Below are positions 19,298 to 27,657 of a stretch of DNA of 40,459 bases, piece after piece. The notes beneath the pieces are model-generated. The model did no database searches. It was given only the letters and a program-made list of their open reading frames with translations, and was not told the DNA's origin. A program made the position numbers and the translations under genes. Source of the stretch: an uncultured Lachnospiraceae bacterium (GTDB lineage: Bacteria; Bacillota; Clostridia; Lachnospirales; Lachnospiraceae); contig CAMPAP010000110.1 of the NCBI GenBank assembly GCA_946631935.1, positions 1 through 40,459 on the forward strand, written 5' to 3'. Positions within the stretch are counted from its first letter, which is position 1. Each line of letters opens with the position of its first letter.

Positions 19298-19324
19298 GAA
19301 ACAGGGGGACGATTCCGCCGTTTC
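19298..19324 (+). repeat. Dispersed 27-nt repeat, copy C (GAAACAGGGGGACGATTCCGCCGTTTC)
   Basis: One substitution from copy D. Confidence 0.85.
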
Positions 19325-19325
19325 A

Positions 19326-19847
19326 TTAAAACAATTCGTTGGTGATGTACTGGAAAACATCGCTTGCTTTTTCTTTCCATACATCGACTATATGCTCTGC
19401 GATCTCTTCGGTGGGGACAGAGAGAGTCATATCAAGTGTCGTCACATCACGGTCCTTGATGATAAGTCTGGTCTCATATTCTCCGGTGACACTGTTCTGC
19501 AGGTAATCACCCTTTACCGCCAGTTCATTTCTGAGTTCAAAAGCCTTATCGGTAAAATAGTTTTCGATATCATTTTTGATGAAATCTGGAAGCCTGGAAC
19601 TGAAATACTTAATGGTATCACGTCCCTCTGTAGTGATGGAAAGCTCCGTGGCGTTATGGGAATGCGGAGCCTGGGAAATGAGACCGTTCTCTATCAGTTC
19701 TCCCTGTGCCTGTGTTAAGAGCATATAATCCGCATAATCCCTTCCCAGGACAAAATCGGATATCTGTGCGGCAGTCATAAGGAAATCGACTCTTCCCAGC
19801 ATATACAGGATTATTAATTTTACCTGGGCAAGCTTATCGGAATCCAT
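19326..19847 (-). CDS. DUF4364-family protein
   Basis: KLIILYMLGRVDFLMTAAQISDFVLGRDYADYMLLTQAQGELIENGLI. Confidence 0.75.
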   Translation of the reverse strand: MDSDKLAQVKLIILYMLGRVDFLMTAAQISDFVLGRDYADYMLLTQAQGELIENGLISQAPHSHNATELSITTEGRDTIKYFSSRLPDFIKNDIENYFTDKAFELRNELAVKGDYLQNSVTGEYETRLIIKDRDVTTLDMTLSVPTEEIAEHIVDVWKEKASDVFQYITNELF

Positions 19848-20998
19848 TATTTAACAAGCCTCTTAACTGCCTCTGCCACTGAATCGGCAACTCCGGGATC
19901 GAATGCTTCGGGCATGATGTAATCCTCACAAAGCTTATCTGCAGGAACTGCATCCGCTATAGCCTCTGCAGCCGCAAGCTTCATCTCCTCGGTGATCTGG
20001 GGAGCTCTGGCTTCAAGCGCACCGCGGAATATACCGGGGAATGCCACAACATTGTTGATCTGGTTGGGAAAATCGCTTCTTCCGGTTCCGACTATCCTTG
20101 CTCCTGCCTTCTTTGCAAGATCGGGCATGATCTCGGGAGTGGGATTTGCCATTGCGAAGATGATCGGATCGGGATTCATGGTCTTTATCATCTCTTCGGT
20201 AAGAACTCCAGGTGCAGACACACCTACGAAAATATCAGTCTTTACAACGGCATCCGCAAGGCTTCCGGATCTGTTCTCGGGATTTGTGATCTTCAGCATT
20301 TCCTTTTTGGTGGAATTAAGATCCGTCCTGTCTGCGGAAACGATGCCTTTGGAATCGCAGAGAGTCACAGAGCCGAAGCCGTACTTAAGGAGGAGCTTAC
20401 TGATGGCCACGCCTGCTGCCCCCGCTCCGTTAACTACAATACTGCATTCTTCCTTCTTTTTACCCGTAACCTTCATTGCATTGATGGATGCCGCAAGAAC
20501 AACTATGGCCGTTCCGTGCTGGTCATCGTGGAAAACAGGGATATCAAGCTCTTTTTTAAGTCTTTCTTCTATCTCAAAACATCTCGGAGCAGATATATCC
20601 TCAAGATTGATACCGCCAAAGCCCGGTGCTATCTGTTTTACCGCTTTTATTATCTCCTCGGTATCCTGGGTATCAAGGCAGATGGGAACCGCATTTACTC
20701 CTCCGAACTCCTTAAAAAGGACTGCCTTTCCTTCCATAACGGGCATTGCTGCATAAGGTCCTATATTACCGAGACCAAGTACAGCAGATCCGTCAGATAC
20801 AACGGCAATGGTATTTGCTTTCCATGTGTATTTATATGCAAGTTCCTTATCTTCCGCGATCTTTCTGCAGGGCTCCGCAACACCGGGAGTATAGGCTATT
20901 GCCAGATCCTCCCTTGTATTAACTTTGCTCTTAGCCTCCGTAGAAAGCTTTCCGTTCCATTTTTCATGTGCCTTGAGGGCTTCCTCATTGATTCCCAT
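19847..20998 (-). CDS. NAD(P)-dependent malic enzyme
   Basis: AYTPGVAEPCRKIAED, DGSAVLGLGNIGPYAAMPVMEGKAVLFKEF, VFHDDQHGTAIVVLAA, VVNGAGAAGVAI. Confidence 0.96.
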   Translation of the reverse strand: MGINEEALKAHEKWNGKLSTEAKSKVNTREDLAIAYTPGVAEPCRKIAEDKELAYKYTWKANTIAVVSDGSAVLGLGNIGPYAAMPVMEGKAVLFKEFGGVNAVPICLDTQDTEEIIKAVKQIAPGFGGINLEDISAPRCFEIEERLKKELDIPVFHDDQHGTAIVVLAASINAMKVTGKKKEECSIVVNGAGAAGVAISKLLLKYGFGSVTLCDSKGIVSADRTDLNSTKKEMLKITNPENRSGSLADAVVKTDIFVGVSAPGVLTEEMIKTMNPDPIIFAMANPTPEIMPDLAKKAGARIVGTGRSDFPNQINNVVAFPGIFRGALEARAPQITEEMKLAAAEAIADAVPADKLCEDYIMPEAFDPGVADSVAEAVKRLVK

Positions 20999-22393
20999 TT
21001 ACTGATTCTCCTTATTTTTTATCTTTTTAAAATGATCCTTTATCTTTACTTCATAACCCTGTCCGTCCGGCCTGAAGAACTCCCTGCCGTCAAGCTCATA
21101 GGGAAGATACTGTTGCTCAACATAGTGGTTCGGGAAGTCATGTGCGTATTTATATCCCGTTCCCCTGCCAAGCTTTGCCGCTCCCTTATAATGGGCATCC
21201 TGAAGATGTGGCGGAACAGGTAAAGACCCGCTTGTCCTTACTTCACTTAAAGCCTCGTCTATTGCAAGATATGCCGAATTGGATTTAGGGGCTGTTGCAA
21301 CATATATGGCCGCTTCGGAAAGAATGATCCTTGCTTCCGGAAGCCCCACTTTTATCACGGCTTCAAAAGCTGCATTTGCAATCACCAGCGCATTGGGATC
21401 TGCCATACCCACATCCTCTGCGGCACAAATAACGATCCTTCTTGCTATAAAGCTGACTTCCTCACCGCCGTCAAGCATCCTTGCAAGATAATATACGGCA
21501 GCGTCGGGATCCGACCCTCTCATGCTCTTGATAAAAGCAGAGATCGTATCGTAATGTGAATCCCCGCCCTTATCATATCTGACTGCTTTTCTCTGAATGC
21601 TTTCCTTTGCAACTTCAAGAGTTATATGTATACCGGGCTTTGTAAGGTCTGCAGGGCCTGTTACAGCGCCTTTAACACTTTCTTCCGAAAACGGCTTTTC
21701 ATCCGGATCCGTTGTCAGGATCGAAAGCTCTAAAGCGTTAAGTGCATGTCTTGCATCTCCTCCGGATATATCAGCAATAAGCTCTAAGGCTTCATTATCC
21801 GCATAGGGGTTATATGCACCCATTCCCCTTTCTGTATCCGTTACTGCGGTCTTTAAAAGCTTTATCACATCTTCACGGGAAAGAGGCTTTAATTCAAATA
21901 TCATGGAACGGCTTATAAGAGCGCCATTAACCTCAAAATAGGGATTTTCCGTAGTTGCTCCGATAAGAGTTACTGTACCGTCCTCCACAAACGGAAGAAG
22001 ATAATCCTGCTGCCCCTTATTAAAGCGGTGTATCTCGTCTATAAAAAGGATGGTCTTACGATTACTCATAGCGTAAGTATCCTTAGCTTCCTTTACGGCA
22101 TCCTCCATATCCTTCTTGCCGGCGGTTGTGGCATTTATGGAAATGAAGCGGGCACTGGTAGCTCCGGCTATGACCTTTGCAATGGTGGTCTTACCGGTTC
22201 CGGGAGGACCGTAAAGGATAAGGGAACTTATCTTATCCGCCATTATGGCACGGTAAAGAAGCTTGCCCGGTCCAATGATATCCTCCTGACCTACTATCTC
22301 ATCGGGGGTCCTTGGTCTCATCCTTGAAGCAAGCGGACTTTCAGATTCTTTATTCTTTTCAGACATATAGTCAAAAAAATTAATCTGATCCAT
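20999..22393 (-). CDS. rarA: Replication-associated recombination protein A (RarA/MgsA AAA ATPase)
   Basis: SRMRPRTPDEIVGQEDIIG, LYGPPGTGKTTIAKVIA, FIDEIHRFNKGQQDYLLPFVEDG. Start at MDQINFFDYMSEKN (22393), overlapping the murD end by 14 nt. Confidence 0.95.
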   Translation of the reverse strand: MDQINFFDYMSEKNKESESPLASRMRPRTPDEIVGQEDIIGPGKLLYRAIMADKISSLILYGPPGTGKTTIAKVIAGATSARFISINATTAGKKDMEDAVKEAKDTYAMSNRKTILFIDEIHRFNKGQQDYLLPFVEDGTVTLIGATTENPYFEVNGALISRSMIFELKPLSREDVIKLLKTAVTDTERGMGAYNPYADNEALELIADISGGDARHALNALELSILTTDPDEKPFSEESVKGAVTGPADLTKPGIHITLEVAKESIQRKAVRYDKGGDSHYDTISAFIKSMRGSDPDAAVYYLARMLDGGEEVSFIARRIVICAAEDVGMADPNALVIANAAFEAVIKVGLPEARIILSEAAIYVATAPKSNSAYLAIDEALSEVRTSGSLPVPPHLQDAHYKGAAKLGRGTGYKYAHDFPNHYVEQQYLPYELDGREFFRPDGQGYEVKIKDHFKKIKNKENQ

Positions 22394-23627
22394 GTTCTTT
22401 AACGAGCCGGGCGAAAGCATCGCCTCTTTCCTCGAAATTCTTAAAATATCCGTATGACGCGGCTGCAGGAGACAGTACGCATCCTTTTCCTTCATCCGTC
22501 ATCTCAAAGGCTTTGTCCACAGCCTCTTTAAGATCTTCAACAAGGCAGACATTTGTAAGCCCCATAAGACCTTCTTCCACTATCCTTTTGCCCGTAGCAT
22601 ACATACAGATGAACCTGTACTCCTTATGCTCCTTTATGTAGTCCTCAAGAACCTTGTATGAAATGCCTCTGTCCATACCGCCTATAAGGATCACCTGGGC
22701 ATCGGGAATGCTCTCGCAGGCACTTATCGCAGCCTCGGGGATCGTGGAGATGGAATCGTCATACCAGTTGATGCCTGAATATGTTCCGATCTTCTTCATT
22801 CTGTGTGGAAGTGCTTCAAAGCTTTTTAAGGCTTCAAGGATCTTATCCTCCGGTATGCCGAACTCATCCATGCAGATCTTTTTTACAAAAAATGCATTTA
22901 CCCTGTTGTGCTCTCCGAAAAGCTCCGTTTCTATGCCTTCAAGTTCTGAAGGCGCAGGCACAACCCTTATCTGTGTGGATTCAGATGCGATTTCGGGAAC
23001 ATTCTCCCCGATATAAGCCCTGTCTCCTTTTTTCTGATTGCTGACTATATGGCTCTTTGCCATAAAGTAGGCTTCAAGACTTCCGTAATAATCAAGATGC
23101 TCTTCGTAAAGATCTAAGAATACGGATATCTTAGGGGAAGTCCGGGCATTTTTCAGCTGATGGCAGCTAAGCTCCAAGACCACCACCGCACCGCTTTTTG
23201 CGTCATCATAATAATCAAGGCACGGAAGTCCGATATTTCCCGCAAGGATGACTTTCCTGTCAAGGCACTTTGAAAGAACGTGGGCAAGCATCGAGGAAGT
23301 GGTGGACTTTCCCTTAGTGCCAGTAATACCCACAATACTCTCACGGAACTCAGAGATGAAGATTTCTGTCTGTGATGTCATTTTTTGAGAAAGACTCTCA
23401 ATGCCCGGATCATTTTCCATTCCGGAAGGCGGCCAGACTATGCCGGGGCTTTTTACGATAATGTCATATTCTCTGCCCCTGCCTGAAGCCATCTCCCCGG
23501 GAGTTCCTTCAAAAATATCCGTGCATGCGGGAAGGGTATGTGTTTTAAGCCACTTTTCAGTGGACTTTCCCTCTCTTCCGTATCCCCAGATAAGTATTTT
23601 TTTATCTTTGAAATTATCAGTGATCAC
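22380..23627 (-). CDS. MurD-type ligase (UDP-MurNAc-L-Ala--glutamate ligase), MurD2-like variant
   Basis: KDKKILIWGYGREGKSTEKWL, VGITGTKGKSTTSSMLAHVL, GNIGLPCLDYYDD, LELSCHQL, WYDDSISTIPEAAISA. Confidence 0.85.
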   Translation of the reverse strand: MITDNFKDKKILIWGYGREGKSTEKWLKTHTLPACTDIFEGTPGEMASGRGREYDIIVKSPGIVWPPSGMENDPGIESLSQKMTSQTEIFISEFRESIVGITGTKGKSTTSSMLAHVLSKCLDRKVILAGNIGLPCLDYYDDAKSGAVVVLELSCHQLKNARTSPKISVFLDLYEEHLDYYGSLEAYFMAKSHIVSNQKKGDRAYIGENVPEIASESTQIRVVPAPSELEGIETELFGEHNRVNAFFVKKICMDEFGIPEDKILEALKSFEALPHRMKKIGTYSGINWYDDSISTIPEAAISACESIPDAQVILIGGMDRGISYKVLEDYIKEHKEYRFICMYATGKRIVEEGLMGLTNVCLVEDLKEAVDKAFEMTDEGKGCVLSPAAASYGYFKNFEERGDAFARLVKEHGSD

Positions 23628-23697
23628 TTTTTACTCTTATTTATGTTAAAAAAGCCCATAAGCTAAAATATTATACCCTAATGAGTGCCTGTTTTAC

Positions 23698-23735
23698 AAT
23701 AAAAAGAACGACCTTCAAAGGCCGTTCTTTCTCAT
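23698..23735 (-). terminator. Rho-independent terminator downstream of the L,D-transpeptidase-like gene
   Basis: Minus strand GAACGGCCTTTGAAGGTCGTTCTTTTTATT. Confidence 0.85.
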
Positions 23736-23753
23736 AAGTCCGTTTACTGTCTG

Positions 23754-24458
23754 TCAGTTTCCGACAGTCACAAGCGTGCCGTCCGGCACTGTATTATAAA
23801 GCCACATTGCATCAGGTACGGAAAGCCTTACGCAGCCAAGGGATGCGGGGCTTCCGAGAGCTGCAACTTCTTCGGGAATGGGCTGGGCATCTCCCTTATT
23901 TTTGAAGCATACGGTATGGAACATATATCCTCCTGTCCTGAATCTCATGGACCAGATAGCATAGGTTCCGTCAGCCATATATACCCATCCGCCCTTAGCG
24001 GTATGCTCATAGATCTTAAAGGTTCCTGTGGGAGTCCTGTGTCCCTCTCTTCCCACCGAGCAGATCATGGTCTTTATAAGATGGGAATATGTACCGTCCT
24101 CACCGGCTTCAAAAACATAAGTAAGGCATCCTGTGCGGTCGACCATAATGTAATAGGGAGAACCGTTAAACCGGACCCCTGTGGGAAGATAGATATACGC
24201 ATTTCCGTTTCCGGATATATTGTATGCGGCGCTGGGGGACCTGCCTTCATTTTTTCCAAAATGAATGTAATGCCAGTAAAGAGCATCCTTGTCATCCCCG
24301 GCAGAAGCATAAACATCCGGATTATTCCGGGCATAATATGCGGGATCGAACCAGTCAGGGATCGTCCCGGCGGGTTCGGCCGCATTAACCTGTGACCTGA
24401 AGAAAAGCACGCTAAATGCCAAAGCTGCGACTGTAAGTACTATTTTTATCTTTTTCAT
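23754..24458 (-). CDS. Secreted L,D-transpeptidase (YkuD)-like protein with N-terminal FDPxYYA repeat
   Basis: Signal peptide; WFDPAYYARNNPDVYASAGDDKDALYWHYIHFGKNEGRSP; YkuD-like segment ending SPASLGCVRLSVPDAMWLYNTVPDGTLV. Confidence 0.88.
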   Translation of the reverse strand: MKKIKIVLTVAALAFSVLFFRSQVNAAEPAGTIPDWFDPAYYARNNPDVYASAGDDKDALYWHYIHFGKNEGRSPSAAYNISGNGNAYIYLPTGVRFNGSPYYIMVDRTGCLTYVFEAGEDGTYSHLIKTMICSVGREGHRTPTGTFKIYEHTAKGGWVYMADGTYAIWSMRFRTGGYMFHTVCFKNKGDAQPIPEEVAALGSPASLGCVRLSVPDAMWLYNTVPDGTLVTVGN

Positions 24459-24471
24459 TATCTATACCTGC

Positions 24472-24486
24472 ATGGCCTAAGGCCAT
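24472..24486. promoter_or_regulatory. 15-bp palindrome ATGGCCT-A-AGGCCAT in the 5' region of the L,D-transpeptidase-like gene
   Basis: Perfect 7-bp arms, 13 nt upstream of the start codon. Confidence 0.5.
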
Positions 24487-24647
24487 TATCCGTCCTTATT
24501 TTTTCCGACTTTTTTCGTCAGTTCGTCCACTTTAACATACTTTGATGCAGGGAACAATCGAATATATGTTTCCGGAAAAAGCTTGTTTACGTAATCTGAA
24601 AAAGAACAACAATATGTTGTATGAAACGAGTCAAAGTATTCTATACC

Positions 24648-24676
24648 TTGTAAAAAAAAAATAAATATTTTATAAT
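24648..24676 (+). promoter_or_regulatory. Promoter for the DUF3048 lipoprotein gene: TTGTAA-17-TATAAT
   Basis: Hexamers with 17-nt spacing. Confidence 0.65.
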
Positions 24677-24772
24677 ACTCTTGTATGTCAATATGTTGGT
24701 GTTATTAACGCTGACAGGACAAATTACTGAGGCGCGTTTTTTACGCCAAAGCTACAAAAACTGGAGGATATT

Positions 24773-25975
24773 ATGAAATCAAAGAAAGTTATCGCAATGA
24801 TCGCGATCGCAGCAATGACGGCATCTCTTACCGCCGGCTGCGGAAAAGAAGAGGCTGAGTCTCCTGCAGGCAACGCATTTGATTCACAGCCCATTGTCAC
24901 TGTTGACGACACTGCACCTGCTTCTACTGACACAGAGCCTGCTGAAGAGCCCGGTCTTGAGATGCCTGAAGGATGCTATGCTTCAGAGCTTACCGGTCTC
25001 CCCACTCCCAATGAGATCAAGGACCAGCGTCCCATTGCCGTAATGGTGGACAATGAGAAAACAGCTCTTCCCCACTACGAAGTTGCCGATGCCGACATCG
25101 TCTATGAGATCATGAACTCTACCGCAAACGACAGAGTCACCAGACTGATGTGCGTACGCAAGGACTGGAAGAACATCAAGCAGATGGGATCCATCCGTTC
25201 CACACGTCCCACCAACATTCCCCTTGCAGGTGAGTACAATGCGATCCTCATCCACGACGGTGGCCCCATCTATATCAATGACTATATCGCAAAAGCTTAC
25301 TGCGACCACCTTTCCAGCGGCTTCTGCCGTTTTGACAACGGAAAGAGCTGGGAGTACAAGGAGTATGTAACCGCTGAACCAACCCAGGGTGTAACCCTTA
25401 ACGGCGGAACAGCTACTTACGACGGACTTATCCAGCGTATCTCACAAGCTAACATCTCTCCCACCTACAATTCATATGCACCCAAGAGAGATACCCACTT
25501 TATCTTAAGAGATTACGGTGTTGACATGACTCCCACTGAAATGGGATACAAGGATGTAAAAGCAGCAAACGAGGTTTCCATCGGAACCTTTAAGCACACC
25601 CAGTCAACACTTAAGTACAATCCCGAGACCTCAACATATGATTATTATCTCTACGGAGAGCTTCAGAAGGATGCTGAGGACGGCGAGGTTGTAACCTTCA
25701 ACAACGTATTCCTTCAGAGCTGTGATTTCCATCAGTTCGATGAGCACGGATATCTTGTTTACTTCTACATGAGTGAAGAGCTTCAGGAAGGCTGGTATAT
25801 CACCAACGGAGAAGCTACCAAGGTTCACTGGCAGAGACAGATGCCCGATCCTTATCTTGATTATGACATCACCAAGTTCTATGACGAGAACGGCGATGAA
25901 GTCAAGATCAACCCCGGTAAGACCTATATCTCAATGGTTCCCAAGGACGGATGGAGCACCGTTAACATCAAGTGA
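24773..25975 (+). CDS. DUF3048-domain lipoprotein (YerB-like)
   Basis: Lipobox LTAGC; LTGLPTPNEIKDQRPIAVMVDNEKTALPHYEVADADIVYEIM. Confidence 0.9.
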   Translation: MKSKKVIAMIAIAAMTASLTAGCGKEEAESPAGNAFDSQPIVTVDDTAPASTDTEPAEEPGLEMPEGCYASELTGLPTPNEIKDQRPIAVMVDNEKTALPHYEVADADIVYEIMNSTANDRVTRLMCVRKDWKNIKQMGSIRSTRPTNIPLAGEYNAILIHDGGPIYINDYIAKAYCDHLSSGFCRFDNGKSWEYKEYVTAEPTQGVTLNGGTATYDGLIQRISQANISPTYNSYAPKRDTHFILRDYGVDMTPTEMGYKDVKAANEVSIGTFKHTQSTLKYNPETSTYDYYLYGELQKDAEDGEVVTFNNVFLQSCDFHQFDEHGYLVYFYMSEELQEGWYITNGEATKVHWQRQMPDPYLDYDITKFYDENGDEVKINPGKTYISMVPKDGWSTVNIK

Positions 25976-26000
25976 TCTGAAGATAGTTAAAAGGTAATGC

Positions 26001-26034
26001 AAAAGACCGCAGCGTGCGCTGCGGTCTTTTTTTC
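26001..26034 (+). terminator. Rho-independent terminator downstream of DUF3048 gene
   Basis: AAAAGACCGCAGC-GTGC-GCTGCGGTCTTTTTTT. Confidence 0.92.
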
Positions 26035-26078
26035 CTGATACGGACAGCTACCAGAATTCAATTTTTGCTCCATAAACC

Positions 26079-27428
26079 TTAAACTTCCTCGATGGCTTTT
26101 CTTAACCTGCTCTTAAAGACCGGAGGAACACTGTTTTCATCACACCATTCCTTCATCAGAACGCTCAAGGGATGTGAATTTAAGGAAGTGATCTCCTTTT
26201 TATATCTTTCGGTAAGAAGGCTCTTGCCGCCGGTTGCGATATAATTCTCCAGGCAGCTTACAACTTCACGCCTTGTTCCTACGCATTCAAAGGGTTTGTT
26301 TTCATTAAGCCCCACAAGCTCCCTGAAGTCCTCATCAAAGGATTCCTTATCAAGAAGCTTCTCACCAAAGATCCTTATAAGCTCATCTTCCGGAATAAAA
26401 GGACTGAGTATGATGTAGACAAAGAGGCACTTGGGACATGCACAGCACCATATGCCCTTCTTGCTTCCCCTGTTACAGGATCGGAACACATCAAAATATG
26501 CTTTTCCGCGCTTTGCAAAAATTCCCGCGATCTGAACCTCTGTGAAGGGACGGAGCAGTGAAAAATAGTGAATGTCCGAATCCGTAAGTCCCTCTATATA
26601 TTCATCAAAATCCTCTTCAAACTCATAGCTCTTGGAGTACTGATGATTGATCTTGGTTCCGGGTACGGTACTTTCATTTGCACTAGTCTCGTTGGAAAGT
26701 GCGATGTATTTGATTCCCTGGATATACGCGGTTATAACCGACGAAAAAGCAAATACCGCGGAAATGGGGATATGGCCGTTCATATACCCTTCCGCATTGA
26801 GCTCGATGATCTTTTGATCAAGGGTTCTTTTTGCGGTATAGACGCCTTTTTTGTGATCGCACTTATTTATTACATTAGTGGCGGTGTCGTTTTCGTTCAC
26901 CACATATGTAATGATATCCTCTCCTCTTAATATCTCAAGGCTCACTACAGAATCCTTGCCGCCTCCCACGGGAACAAGGCAGCCATCGTAAACCCTGTCA
27001 TCATGAAGAGGAACCGCTTCATCCACGGTCTCGCACTCAAATCTTACAAGCCTGTCCCTTGAAACATTGATGCCGTTCCTGTAGAGGAACTCTCCGAGAC
27101 CGTTGTAATAGAGTTTGCTCCACCAATCCTTCTGTGCGGAAGAAAGCTTGCCGCATTTTATCAGGACTCTCTCGGGGCAGACCGCCTTATAATAACTGAT
27201 GGTCTCAACAAGTCCCAGTGAAAAGATAAGGGATCTGAGTATGGGATCATTTATATCCACGCTTTTTCCCATAAGAGGAAATCTCCACTCAGGAGCAAAA
27301 TCCTTAAGTCCCGGGATGGAAAATCTGTATCTTATAAAAAGATCACCATCATCTATACGGCATTCGTATTTATTATATTCAAAGGTTGTATATAATTTTC
27401 TGAGATCATCAAACTGTTTCTGTGACAT
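26079..27428 (-). CDS. murL: MurL-like UDP-N-acetyl-alpha-D-muramoyl-L-alanyl-L-glutamate epimerase
   Basis: YYNGLGEFLYRNGI, VPVGGGKDSVVSLEIL, GYMNGHIPISAVFAFSSVITAYIQGIKYIALSNETSANESTV, INHQYSKSYEFE, YFSLLRPFTEVQIAGIFAK, CCACPKCLFVYIILSPF, KPFECVG, as recalled for Xanthomonas MurL. Start at MSQKQ. Confidence 0.82.
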   Translation of the reverse strand: MSQKQFDDLRKLYTTFEYNKYECRIDDGDLFIRYRFSIPGLKDFAPEWRFPLMGKSVDINDPILRSLIFSLGLVETISYYKAVCPERVLIKCGKLSSAQKDWWSKLYYNGLGEFLYRNGINVSRDRLVRFECETVDEAVPLHDDRVYDGCLVPVGGGKDSVVSLEILRGEDIITYVVNENDTATNVINKCDHKKGVYTAKRTLDQKIIELNAEGYMNGHIPISAVFAFSSVITAYIQGIKYIALSNETSANESTVPGTKINHQYSKSYEFEEDFDEYIEGLTDSDIHYFSLLRPFTEVQIAGIFAKRGKAYFDVFRSCNRGSKKGIWCCACPKCLFVYIILSPFIPEDELIRIFGEKLLDKESFDEDFRELVGLNENKPFECVGTRREVVSCLENYIATGGKSLLTERYKKEITSLNSHPLSVLMKEWCDENSVPPVFKSRLRKAIEEV

Positions 27429-27657
27429 ATATGCCTCTTTTTTATGAGTTTTAGTGCGTTTTCTACGAAAAAAAATCACTTAAACATTTTACCATAAATT
27501 TCAAAGTTCGGCACCTGCGCCTTTCTATTTCCCAAAAATTCCTTTTTCGGGATTTTTCAGTTTTCCGTAAAGACTTCCGATTTTTCACAAAGTATTCTTT
27601 GAGGTTTTCCGTATTTTAACATCGTGTAAATCCGGGATGCGTTGTATAATGATACTT

